This document shows positions 1 to 10,599 of a stretch of DNA of 64,000 bases, piece after piece. The translations under genes were made by a program, and so were the position numbers. The notes beneath the pieces were generated by a model. The model had not been told where the DNA came from and ran no database searches. It saw nothing but the letters and a program-made list of their open reading frames with translations. The stretch covers positions 19,110,001 to 19,174,000 of the forward strand of contig OX387201.1 of NCBI GenBank assembly GCA_947561715.1. Direction: 5' to 3'. This DNA is from Ascidia mentula (lineage: Eukaryota; Chordata; Ascidiacea; Phlebobranchia; Ascidiidae). Every line of letters starts with the position of its first letter. Position 1 is the first letter of the stretch.

Positions 1-430
1 CATCGAGCATTGGGCGCGAGACATCAGCCAACACGAACTTCCATTTGTAAACACCAGAGAGGATATAGTATACAACAACTCTGTAGCCCTAAGTGGCTAT
101 GGAGCTTCCATTGGCGGCCTCGAGAATGGAACCTTTCGGGGTGGTGCGACGTTCGAAACCAGTGGACAGAAGGGCACTGACTTCAGCACCAGTGCCAACA
201 AAGAAGTTGCAGCCGGAAACTTTGTCCCTAAGAAAGAACAGGCTTAAAGAGTTGCCGGTTGCCTCAGCCATTATAGGCGGCGTTGTCGTTTCCCTGATAA
301 GAGCACGGAAGGCAAACATTGGCGCGCGTTTGCTCCAAAGCGCCTAAAAACACATGCCTGGGAGCTTGTCGCGTTGCGCCTTACCGATAACAAATTCGTC
401 GTTGTGATTACGAGAAAGTCACAGTAGATC
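1..430 (-). mobile_element. LTR retroelement fragment (Ty3/gypsy-like protease region), fossil
   Basis: Read on the minus strand, the stretch resembles the retropepsin region of a Ty3/gypsy-type polyprotein: a protease core containing TGAEVSALL (around 200-240), followed toward the left edge by a segment with WKFVLADVSRP that is typical of the sequence after the protease. Only this part is inside the window and it continues past the left edge. It is broken and looks like an old fragment. It lies downstream of the visible exons of the neighbouring protease unit, so it may sit inside one of that gene's introns. The family call rests on these two motifs only. Confidence 0.55.
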
Positions 431-779
431 TACCCGTTAAGCCATGCGTCGAAGATCCCTTGTGTCTTCACGTGCCAAAAACACTCTAATAATCTTCAGG
501 CATGTGCTGTAGGAACAAGTGATCGTAAAAAGCAAGCCTGTTAGTAACCAAGCAAGGCAAGCATCTCGTCCATGAAAACCGACGGTTCCGTGTCGCCCCA
601 GGGTGGCATGTTTAGGACATGGACTGCACGTTCTTGTGGGAAGACGGCAGATGATTGCCTCATCAACCGACAAAATAAAAAGGCAATGCATGCTTCGATG
701 CAGGCGAACAGTGCGGTCGCCACAATATGTTTTTTCTGCTGTCTGTTACACGATGTAATTTCCATTCCTTATTTTATTT

Positions 780-1450
780 TTACAAAAGGATGTTCTTATT
801 TTGGATAGCATGGCTGTATTTAAACGTAAGGTTTAAACTTACTGCGGCAAATATCCAACAAGAGGGGAATTGTCCTTGATCGTCCACTGACGTCACGCAA
901 TCTTCGTCCCGCCAGTCTTTGCTTTCAGGGTGATATTTGTTTCGAGAAATCAGACTTTTTGTTTGAAATTTGTCTCCGAACATTTTCATGTGTGTCGAAG
1001 TTGTCGAATTTAATCCATTCATCCATGACAATTCCTTGTCGAAAGAAAATAAACTGAAATTATAAAAACTCCAGTGTGTGTAATTTCAAGAAAGTTATGT
1101 TTCAGAAATTAGGAAATATAGAAATAAATTTGAGAGTCATTTAGTTTAATCCATTGAAATATGAGGTAGAAAGGTGATTCTTGCCTGGTCGCTAAACTGA
1201 GTTAAACAAACACTGAAGGTAAATTCTCCGTTCACATATTTCTTATTGTGTTCAACAACTTTCATTTTATTTTCCTCCCAAATCTTTTTTCGCCTTTCCT
1301 CTTCGTTTTTATCCTTGTATGATTTTTCTGCAATAAATAAATAAAAACTGTCAGGGTGCCAACACAATTTAATTATTAACATGTAACCTACTGTACATTT
1401 CTTTCCATGTTTCCCAAGTTGGTCCACAGCCCTAACAATAAAAAAGTATA
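780..1450 (-). CDS. Papain-family cysteine protease, downstream unit (unit B), 5' exons only
   Basis: Three exons in minus-strand order encode an I29 inhibitor propeptide and the start of a papain mature domain. An exon after the acceptor near 1432 reads CGPTWETWKEMY and its phase-1 donor (GTAGGT) joins it to the exon starting near 1331 (KSYKDKNEEERRKKIWEENK). That exon runs to LTQFSDQ near 1189 and ends with a GC-type donor (CAG|GCAAGA). The next exon (about 1035 down to 843) reads [13 protein letters not shown] and ends QGQFPSCWIFAA before a GTAAGT donor; the Cys of SCW is the nucleophile. No further exon is visible between 843 and the left edge, so the gene is either truncated or continues beyond the window across an intron holding a retroelement fragment. 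The first acceptor is in phase with the last donor of unit A, so the two may form one transcript. The expected Cys before the nucleophile (QGxCGSCW) is Phe here. Confidence 0.6.
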
Positions 1451-1479
1451 TTTACCATGGAAACAAAAGATCACAAACC

Positions 1480-3440
1480 ATTCTATGTAGTAAACAGATG
1501 GTTTCTTACCACAGGGTACATGGCGTTCCCAGCAATGTTGCAGTTGTTTCCTCGATGTCTTGCAATTTTTTTGTAACCAGAATGTTGATGTTTGCCATCA
1601 CCGGACACCAAACTGCAAAGTCACAGAAAAGTAAGATTATTGTGCGGTCTTACCATGCATGGACCAACAAGTCATTTCGTTGTATCACATTAACATGGCG
1701 AGCTTATATACCAACTTAAATTCTGTACCTATCTTTAACAATCCAGTACTTGTCTTCTCCTTCTTGTTTGGAAGAATCTCTTCCATATCCGACAACCAAC
1801 ACTGCGTGCGCTAGAGAGTTGTCATTTGATTCGTCGTATTTACCAAGGTCGTAGAAAATATCTGAGTTGCAAGTAGTGTTGCAGTGGAGAATTTAAACAC
1901 AATTAGTAAAGCGTTACCTTCGTTGTTGGTGTGGTTTAGATATTTAAACTTGTCAGAAACCAACAAACTTGCAGCAACCGGACCAACTTGTGAAACAACT
2001 GTTTCCAATTCTTCTTCGTTTCCATAAGGAATTGATTCCCATCCTTGAATTTTGACTTTGGATTTTGGGAAAATTTCGGCAAATTGCTGTTTCTGTTTTC
2101 AAATGAAAAGGTGGAAAATGCGTTACAAAGTGTGTATGGCATGACTCCCACTCCCTGATTCACTCAGGTATAACCAGTTTTGAACCTATATGTTATTTCC
2201 AATAAAAAAAATACATAGAAACACAATAGGTTTACCAGAAAAATATATTTTATAGCCTCCACGTACTCATTTTCCCCGTGTACAACCTAAATTGGTTTAG
2301 AGATGGGACTAAAGTCGATGAAGTCAAGATTGTTGTTTTTCACAACCACACATGCTATACCATCTGGTGCGCATGATGGAGTTATACTAATCAAATTTGT
2401 TTGGGGCAGCTGACTCTTTTGTGTGCGTCTATTGTTTGTGTTGTCTGGCTGTGGTAAAGTGTCATGTGACACTTCTCTACACAAACCCGCAAAGAGTGGC
2501 TGCTAGAGCAGATACAAAAAATTTAAATAATTATGCAACGATACCTTTCCAACGTAGGAATATTCTTCCTCTGTGCACAATCCCTTAATTTGAATATATT
2601 GAAAAGCCAATCCTATGTCACCTCGTCCATCACCTCCTGGTAAGTTGTCAACCAATTGTTGTTTTGAAAGTTTAATCAAGTTATTATTTAAAATTTTGTT
2701 GTGCGCTTCGACAGCTGTCACCTGAAAAGTTTACTTAATTTTTTATTGTTCTGCTGCCCATTGTATCCAAGAAGGACGACGTGTATTTGCGAAGAATTGT
2801 TTCTTCAACGAAAAAAACTCTTACTTACTGCGCTAAATATCCAGCAAGACGGTATCTCCCCTTGATCTTCCACCGTCGTCACACAACCTTCGTCGCGCCA
2901 ATCTTTATTTTCTGGATGATTTTTACTTCGAGCAACAACGGCTTTTGTTTGAAACGTAGTTCCGAACATTTTCGTTCGATACGAAGTTGTCGAATTTAAT
3001 CCATTCATCCAAGACAATTCCTTAACCTCCTGAGTCACCTCCTGAGTTTCTAAACGAAATAGTTTTGTGAAATTAATTTTAGCTACTGTACTTGAAGTTG
3101 AATAACCTTCTTGGGGGTCTTGGTCCGAAATGGTGTTTGTTGCACTGGTTTCAGTGTTAGGTTGACTGGATAAGGACATTGTGGAATTGATGAAACCTTT
3201 AATACTCTTTAGTTCCAATAGGGGTTTTTTTAATTCAACTGAAAACTTGATTTTCAAAATTTCGAATGCAGTTTGTAGGAATTCCAGGGAAAACAACATC
3301 AAATCAACAATAAACTTGATGTTTTGCTCGGTTTGGTCCCCATTAAAGTCTTGTTTGTTGAAATATATCCACAACTGTTTGATGTTTTTAGCACTGTTGT
3401 TAATGCGGTTAAATTCAAGAATGTTGTTAGGATTCCCCAT
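1480..3440 (-). CDS. Papain-family cysteine protease, upstream unit (unit A), probably impaired
   Basis: A cathepsin L/papain-like mature domain is spread over about six exons: about 2829-3440, 2545-2721, roughly 2300-2499, roughly 1911-2110, 1730-1895 and about 1512-1605. Exon 1 ends QGEIPSCWIFSA with the nucleophile Cys. Exon 2 gives VTAVEAHNKIL and KQQLVDN. Later exons give VVSQVGPVAASL, then LAHAVLVVGYG with the catalytic His, KYWIVKD, and the C-terminus GNNCNIAGNAMYPV. The catalytic Asn of the usual VKNSWG is Asp, and the Trp-Gly after it is replaced (spliced KDSLVSG). Cys22 and Cys63 of the first papain disulfide, and Cys56, are absent. Exon 1 opens with about 130 residues unlike an I29 propeptide and has no signal peptide. 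The stretch between YVGK and VKIQGW is longer than usual and its splicing is uncertain. The gene ends either in nine extra residues after YPVV or by splicing in phase into unit B. Confidence 0.65.
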
Positions 3441-3540
3441 TTCATCACCTCATACGTTCCTGTTAATTTTCCTGCGTAGTAAACGCAGATGTCACGTTTG
3501 GTTCACAGCAAGCTTTAACTTATCTTTCACTTACGTTTGA

Positions 3541-5100
3541 TTGTTTATACTCTGATTCACCGAAATTCATACAAGGGAAATATATCACCTAAATATATTG
3601 AGTACATTTATGTTTTTTTTTTGTAATCTGAAACATAAAATGTTAGTGTGTGGGTAGCGATGAACGTGCTTACAAACTTTTTCTTAATTGATGCCGCGAA
3701 TAGAGGCAATGTGTGTTTTGCTAACAACGTTGTCAGTATCTCAGCCAAACAACACCGTTAAAACAAACTTATATGTTCCATACAACTTGTAGATAAATAG
3801 ATGCAATATTTCCACTATTGTTTAGCGAAAATCTTAGTCTTTTCCAATCCCTGACCAAAGTTACTACTTTTAGATCTTGTAATACAGATTTGGGTGATTT
3901 TACTGTGGTGCATTCGATCATTAAACCACGTTTCAGTTAACTATTTATTCATAACAATTAAACTTACGTAGAGTATAAATAGACTGGCCCATATTGCTAT
4001 TAACACTGTCATGTTAAAGACGTTTCGACCAAAAGTCTTACGTAGTTTTACAACTTACGTAGTTTTACAATATAAACATTTTGTCATCCGTCTTGTATTT
4101 GACAAAAAACAGCGCAACTTTGTTCAACTGAAAAACATTGCTATGTAATAAAACCACAAACACTAGTTCCTATGTTGGCGTGACGTTGCTATGAACACCT
4201 TTTAAGGCTGCGTCGGGACCACAATGAGCAGTGTTTTTCAGGAATATCCTAGCTGCGTCGTTGGATACAACCTGATAGTAAGGTTAACAAAAAATATTGT
4301 GATTGGTTGGTCAAAACCAGTGATGTAAGGTTGCCCAGGTAGCATAGCATATGCCTCATTCCAGTTGTCTTGTTATGTCACTTTTACTCTTTTTAAAATA
4401 AGGTGGCATCACAACTTCATCAAGTAAAAGCTGTTCCTTACCGACTAAACATGTGATTAAGTCCCATAGTTTCAAGTGCACAACTTGCACTTACGTTTAT
4501 GTAGGTTTGGAGATCTCCACCACCGCAATCAAACAGCGCATTTACCACAATTTTGTATGCTAAAATACGATCTCTCCAATACAAATTTATATATGCAAGC
4601 TCAAACCTATTTATTTCTTTAGTGTTTGTAGTGACAAGCAAGTTAAAATTGCGACACACACGCTAAATAAGCAAACTACAACGGTAATTTTTCACTCACA
4701 CAACGAGGATCCCTGCCCCACTGACAAATACCAACGATGCTGGGAGCTAGCAGGGTTTACCAATGGTGTTTGGAGCTAGTGAGACAAGAACACTGACTTA
4801 GTGATGCAGCAAAATTGCTGGTGTAACAAAATTATAATCCGAAACTAACGTAACCATAATAATTACATTATTGTTGGCAAAAAAATTGTTGCCTTTTCCG
4901 TTTTCACATATCACTATAAACTACAAATACATATAGAAAAATAAATGTACATCAAAGACGTTCCAGCACTTTTGTTGTTCAATTTTTTCGGAATTGTTTT
5001 GGAATAGGCCAAAAATTTCAATTTTATGAATGCTGTTGACAAAGCTGCATCGCTAAGCAACATATCGACTTCTCAGCCATCCACAACTCGTTGCATTCAA
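3541..5100. other. Non-coding stretch
   Basis: I see no convincing exon here. Around 4715-4740 there is a short match (GACAAATACCAACGATGC) to a segment repeated at about 7470 and 10385, so the array described at 5.1-10.6 kb may once have begun further left. Otherwise the stretch is AT-rich with only short chance reading frames. Confidence 0.5.
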
Positions 5101-5119
5101 TTAAAAACACTAAGCCTAA

Positions 5120-7680
5120 CCTGTTCTTTAAAAACTCGAAACTCGATACATGATACGAATTAAATGAATGATGCGTGAAACTAGCTCAGGGTTGTTTTGA
5201 ACACAGAGTCAGACTTAGATGTTGAAAAGTTACGGTTGACTGCTTAAATGAAACGTCGGCTGTGTTACCTTTGTCTGCTGTGCGTTGTTTCACGCAGTCG
5301 TCACGTCCGCGCAACAAAATTATGATAGCGCATAACATTTTGCTGTCTGCCACGAATCGCGATATATTGCAGAAACTGAAATAATTTTGCTGTTTTCTTT
5401 TAGATATGCTTTATAATGTTTACAAACCATTAATTACGTCAATGTATGTTTGATTCATTGCAAAATCAATATTCTGTAGTAATACATTACATTCGGTTTT
5501 CCTTAGTGAAATAATGGAACCCGAGACTTGTTACATGTTTAGCTTTTAGTATGAGCACAATAAGTCGATCAAGCAGTGATCCACACCTTTCAAAATTCAA
5601 GTCATTGCATGTTGCCCACAAAAACCTGAGCTGGCTCCACGCAAGCGATCAGTCGTAACCCACACCATTCAATTAATCACCTTGCGGTAAACGAAATTGC
5701 GGAACGAAACAGAGGTAACCATGAAGGCAACCTGCTGCAACTTACGTGTGAAGTGGGGTTGATGTTTTATTTAATAGCGTAGTTTGCATTGTTTGCTTAG
5801 GAAAAGCGTCTTATATTGCACATATCGGTTAGTTTCAAACATGGGAGGACCCCCAAATTACGTAACCATAATGGTCGGGGCAAGCTGTGGCATCAGGCTA
5901 AACGATGGGTTTTGCTTTGGCCAGCACGGCCGGGTGGCCACCTTTCGTCACATGCAACCTGTCGCAACCCATCACATCCCAGTGCGACTGGTTGCGATCC
6001 TACGGCAGAAGGCGATTCTCCGTGAGGAAATCGCCTTTACATGGGCGCCTGACTCGATAACCTTTATGGTTTTATCGTTACCCACGCCATTTTATTTCTT
6101 TGTATATTGTTCTTACGCTTAATTGCTTTTTTTGCAAAATAAACATGATTTGATTTGATTTGACATCACAAACCAAAAGCTTTTTGTCTCTGATTATTAG
6201 CAAACCTAAAGATACAGCAGCAACGACATTACTCTGTACTTCCATAAGTCGGGGATGGGGCGTTGCTTCGTTCAGTGACATTACATGATGTCGTTTTAGG
6301 TGTGATGTCTTAACTTTAGCCTCATCTGCCGATTTTAACATGTGTAATTACGAACTATGTTGCGAAAAATATGATGGTGGTTGATTAAGGTCAAGGTACC
6401 ATGGTGCACAAGCGTACAACTTGCCAGGCAACCTTCACATATGCGTAGGGGAACTTCACAATAATCAGACAACGCAGTAATATTTCATGCAATGGCATGA
6501 TTGGCAGGATCGCCCCACTGCGCAGGTCCTTACTTGGCGATCACAGCTATCGTATCGCGATCATGAGGTTTACAGTCTTCGTAGCGCAGGCACTGCAGCT
6601 TATACAGTTGCCAATAACGTTCCGTCGATATTTAATTGTAAGTGATAACCCTAAATTACAATTTTGTTTTTTTCGCCTTCTTTGGAAAATGCTTTGTGAA
6701 AAGTTTACAACCTATGTTCTTTCTTATAATTGTTATATTCAACTATTCGACGACATTCATACATTTACATGCCTTCCACAATGTAGTGATAATATCGGAA
6801 TGCGGACTACAAGATGTGGGCAATGCTCTCAAATAGTGGTTGTGGTTCTCAACTAGAAGAAAACACATTGAGATGAAGTTTCGTCGCTCAGAAAGTCACT
6901 ACTTCATAGTCAGGCGGTCATCCATTACCCACGCCGTTTAAATGCTCACCCTACTTACAACAAAATGGCGGAACCGAACCAAGGCAGCAACCAAAGCAAC
7001 TTGCTTACGTGTGGAATGTGGTTGGTTGTATGTGTGCCAACATTTTAGTCAACAAAAGGAAAACTATTTAACAGCACAGTTAACGGTAATAACCCAATCC
7101 ATAAAGTTTAATATATAATAACCTAATACATGAGGATTTAACCTATCCAAACAGCATCAGTTTTATTTAATTTTGTTTCATTAAAACGAAGTAAGTACAA
7201 AACAAATACCTTTTTCGTGACGTATTCCCCCGTGCTGAAATCCACCTTTCAAAGAAATATGGACCAAAGCGTTCACTCGCGTGTTTTTCACAACAAATCC
7301 ACAAATCAACAAAAACTATTTTCCATTACCTTACCATTCACCTTACCAAACAAAAACAAAGGAATTTTACTTTGCTTCAAAGGGAACCAGTAGAGTTTAT
7401 AAGATAGGATTTGACTAAAAGTGTTGCGTGGAGCAAGTTTAGGATTCGCACAGTATAAAGTTTCCCCACCGACAAATACCAACGGTGCGTAGAACAATTA
7501 ACAGTGTTTTTGTGACACGGAAGCATTGAATGTTGAAAGTCGAGGACCCAGTCTATAGATTACCATACCAACGATTAATAATTGTGATTTCATTTTCATG
7601 GGAGACAAAAATTCGGTAATTGCTTGAAACACATGACATTTAGAAATACATAACCTCATTTAAATAAAGCTATAAAAAAA
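5120..7680 (+). repeat. Tandem array unit 1 of a ~2.5-3 kb repeat
   Basis: This unit matches 8290-10590 along almost its whole length. For example the segment beginning ATGAAACGTCGGCTGTG occurs near 5247 and near 8385, TGGAACCCGAGACTTG near 5516 and 8650, and AACGAAGTAAG near 7187 and 10092. The offset falls from about 3.14 kb to about 2.9 kb through internal deletions. The unit contains a SINE-like block with a TTGAT-repeat tail (about 5840-6165) and a body piece of a tRNA-derived SINE (about 6380-6560) that is largely missing from unit 3. No reading frame is conserved between the units, so it looks non-coding. Confidence 0.8.
5840..6165 (+). repeat. SINE-like element with TTGAT tail (copy in unit 1)
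   Basis: A roughly 300-base element with the landmarks GGGTTTTGCTTTGGCCAGCA, a GCAACCCATCAC block, a 7-bp stem hairpin at 6011-6035, CCTTTATGGTTTTATCG, and a tail of repeated GATTT near 6145-6162. The same landmarks recur at about 8960-9260 (plus), 37040-37165 (minus), 42540-42715 (minus) and 58310-58440 (minus), with weaker pieces at about 19165-19230 and 14020-14060. The repeated tail and dispersed truncated copies are what a SINE leaves. I cannot identify a pol III A/B box with confidence. Confidence 0.55.
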
Positions 7681-7729
7681 CATACTTTAAATGAACCGAT
7701 TTATCAAAATAAAACCGTAAAGTAACATC

Positions 7730-8290
7730 CAGTTTTTGACACAAGTGCTCTTAAACAAATTGTGCCGGACCTGTTCTTTCAAAACTGGATCAGACTAAAA
7801 AATGATGCGTGAAAGCTAAGGCTCAATATTGCATTGAACACAGAATCAGCCTTGAATGTTGAAAGGTTTGCTTTCTAATGCCGCAACACTTTGCTGACTG
7901 TCACAAAGCCAGATACAGTGCAAAAATTGAAATAATTTTTTGTACTGGGTTTTTCTCAAGGAGATGCTTTATAACGTAAAAAACAAAGTTAATCACGTCA
8001 ATATATGTTTAACTCTTTACAAAAACATTATTATATTATATTTGAATGACCTCTCTAACTTTGTGAAACACTGGATAGCTAGCCTTGTTACATGTTTACC
8101 AATTAGTATGAGCACAATAAGTCAGCAAACTACCAAGGCCTCCATCAAGCATCATCCACGACTTTTAACAGTCAAGTCAATGCACGTTGCTCACTAAAAA
8201 ACTTGTGCTGGTTTCACGTAGGCTATCATCCGTAACCCACTCCATTCAATTACTAACCCTGCGTTCAAAGAAATTGCAGAACCAAAGAAA
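7730..8290 (+). repeat. Tandem array unit 2, short and diverged
   Basis: This block is a more diverged, shortened copy of the start of units 1 and 3. It shares GATGCGTGAAA and GAACACAGA near 7800-7850, the GAAATAATTTT and CACGTCAATATATGTTT stretch near 7930-8010, GTATGAGCACAATAAGTC near 8106, and the CATTCAATTA block near 8245. It ends directly where unit 3 begins (about 8290), which fits unequal exchange within a tandem array. Confidence 0.65.
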
Positions 8291-8959
8291 GGTACCCATG
8301 TTACATGATACGACTAAACTAGCTCAGAGTTGTTTTGAGGCAGAGTCAGACTTGGATGTCAAAAGGGTACGGTTGACTGCTTTAATGAAACGTCGGCTGT
8401 GTTACCTTTGTCTGCTGTGCGTTTGCTTAACGCCGTCGTCACATCCGCGCAACAAAACTATGATAGCGCAACATTTTGCTGTCTGCCACGAATCGCGATA
8501 TATTGTAGAAACTGAAATAATTTGGCTGTTTTCTTTTGGATATGCTATATCACGTTCACAAACCATTAATTACGTCAATGTATGTTTGATTCTTTACAAA
8601 AACAATATTCTGTAGTAGTACATTACATTTGGTTGTCCTTAGTGAAGTAATGGAACCCGAGACTTGTTACATGTTTAGGTTTTAGTATGAGCACAATAAG
8701 TCGATCAAGCAGTGATCCACACCTTTTAAAAATTCAATTCATTGCATGTTGCCCACAAAAACCTGAGCTTGCTCCACGCAAGCGATCAGTCGTAACCCAC
8801 ACGATTCAATTAATCACCTTGCGGTAAACGAAATTGCGGAACCAAACAGAGGTAACCATGAAGGCAACCTACTGCAACTTACGTGTGAAGTGGGGTTGAT
8901 GTTTTATTTAATAGCGTAGTTTGCTTAGGAAAAGCGTCTTATATTGTACATATCGGATA

Positions 8960-9262
8960 GTTTCAAACATGGGAGGACCCCCAAATTACGTAAACGATGG
9001 GTTTTGCTTTGGCCAGCACGGGAGGGTGGCCACCTTTCGTCACATGCAACCTGTCGCAACCCATCACCTCCCAGTGCGACTGGCTGCGATCCTACGGCCG
9101 ACGGTGATTCTCCGTGAGGAAATCACCTTTACATGGGCGCCTGACATGATAACCTTTATGGTTTTATCGTTATCCACGCCATTTTATTTCTTTGTATATT
9201 GTTCTTGCGCGTAGTTGCTTTTTTTTGCTAGATAAACATGATTTGATTTGATTTGACATTAC
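8960..9262 (+). repeat. SINE-like element with TTGAT tail (copy in unit 3)
   Basis: Same element as at 5840-6165, carried along by duplication of the array unit. It has lost the ACCATAATGGTCGGGGCAAG stretch. Its hairpin (9103-9127) differs from the unit 1 copy by a paired change, C-G to T-A, that keeps the stem. Confidence 0.55.
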
Positions 9263-9959
9263 AAACCAAAAGCTTTTTGTCTCTGATTATTAGCAAACCT
9301 AAAGATACAGCAGCAACGACATTACTCTGTACTTCCATAAGTCGGGGATGGGGCGTTGCTTGGTTCAGTGACATTACATGATGTCGTTTTTGGTGTGATG
9401 TCGTAACTTTAGCCTCATGTGATGATAGATTTTAACATGTGTAATTACGAACCATGTTGCGAAATATATGTTGGTGGTTGATTGAGGCCAAGGTACCATG
9501 GTGCACAATAACGTTCCGTCGATATTTGATTGTAAGTGATAACCCTAAATTACAATTTTGTTTTGTTCGCCTTCTTACTTTTGTAAACAAAGTTTACAAC
9601 CCATGTTCTTAACTTATAATGATTATATTCAACTATTCGACGACATTCATACATTTACATGCCTTGCACAATGTAGTGATAATATAGGAATGCGGACTAC
9701 AAGAGGTGGGCAATGCTCTCAAATAGTGGTTGTGGTTATCAACTAGAAGAAAACACATTGAGACGAAGTTTCGTTGCTCAGAAAAGTCACGACTTCATAG
9801 TCAGGCGGTCATCCATTACCCACGTCATTTAAATTCTCACCCAACTTACAACAAAATGGCGGAACCAAACTAAGTCAGCAACCAAAGCAAGTTGCTTACG
9901 TGTGGAATGTGGTTAGTTGTATGTGTGCCAACATTAAAACTATTTAACAGCACAGTTAA

Positions 9960-10036
9960 CGGTAATAACCTAATACACACAGTTTAATATATAATAACCT
10001 AATACACACAGTTTAATATATAATAACCTAATACAT
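9960..10036 (+). repeat. Short tandem duplication, ~30-bp unit
   Basis: The sequence ACACACAGTTTAATATATAA with adjoining TAACCTAAT occurs twice in a row and then partly a third time. Unit 1 has a single diverged copy near 7090-7135, so the duplication arose after the array units separated. Confidence 0.75.
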
Positions 10037-10599
10037 GGGGATTTAACCTATCCAAACAGCATCGGTTTTATTTAATTTTGTTTCATTAAAACGAAGTAAG
10101 AACAAAACAAATACCTTTTTGGTGACGTATTTCCCCGTGCTGAAATCCACCTTTCAAAGAAATATGGACCAAAGCGTTCACTCGCGTGTTTTTTGCAACA
10201 AATCCACAAATCGACAAAAACTATTTGCCATTACCTTACCATAAATTATATACTTTCTGCTCAAGAACAAAAACAAAGGATTTTACTTTGCCTCAAAAGA
10301 ACCAGCAAAGTTTTTGAAATAAGATTTGACTAAAAGCGTTGCGTGGAGCAAGCTCAGGGATCGCACAACAAAGTTTCCCAACGACAAATACCAACGGTGC
10401 GTAAAGCAACAGTGTTTTTGTGAGACTGAAGCATTGAATGTTGAAAGTCCCGGACCCTGTCTGACTATGGATTACCATAGCAACGATCAATAACTTTGAT
10501 TTCATTTTCATGGGAGACAAAAATTTTGTTATTGCTTAAAACACACGACATTTAGAAGTACATAACCTCATTTAAGTAATGTTACAAAAAAACATACTT

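Larger units (their letters stand above)
8290..10590 (+). repeat. Tandem array unit 3
   Basis: Closest partner of unit 1, with long near-identical stretches. It lacks about 40 bases of the SINE-like block near 8990 and nearly all of the tRNA-derived SINE body that unit 1 carries (junction near 9510). It ends near the shared GGGAGACAAAAAT and CATTTAGAAGTACATAACC sequence around 10515-10570, which corresponds to about 7600-7660 in unit 1. Confidence 0.8.

Noticed and set aside
5784-6122. 112-codon open frame inside the array unit
   Set aside because: It overlaps the SINE-like element, and the unit 3 copy does not keep the same frame length or sequence.
8187-8615. 142-codon open frame across the junction of array units 2 and 3
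   Set aside because: It spans a repeat junction and has no counterpart frame in unit 1.
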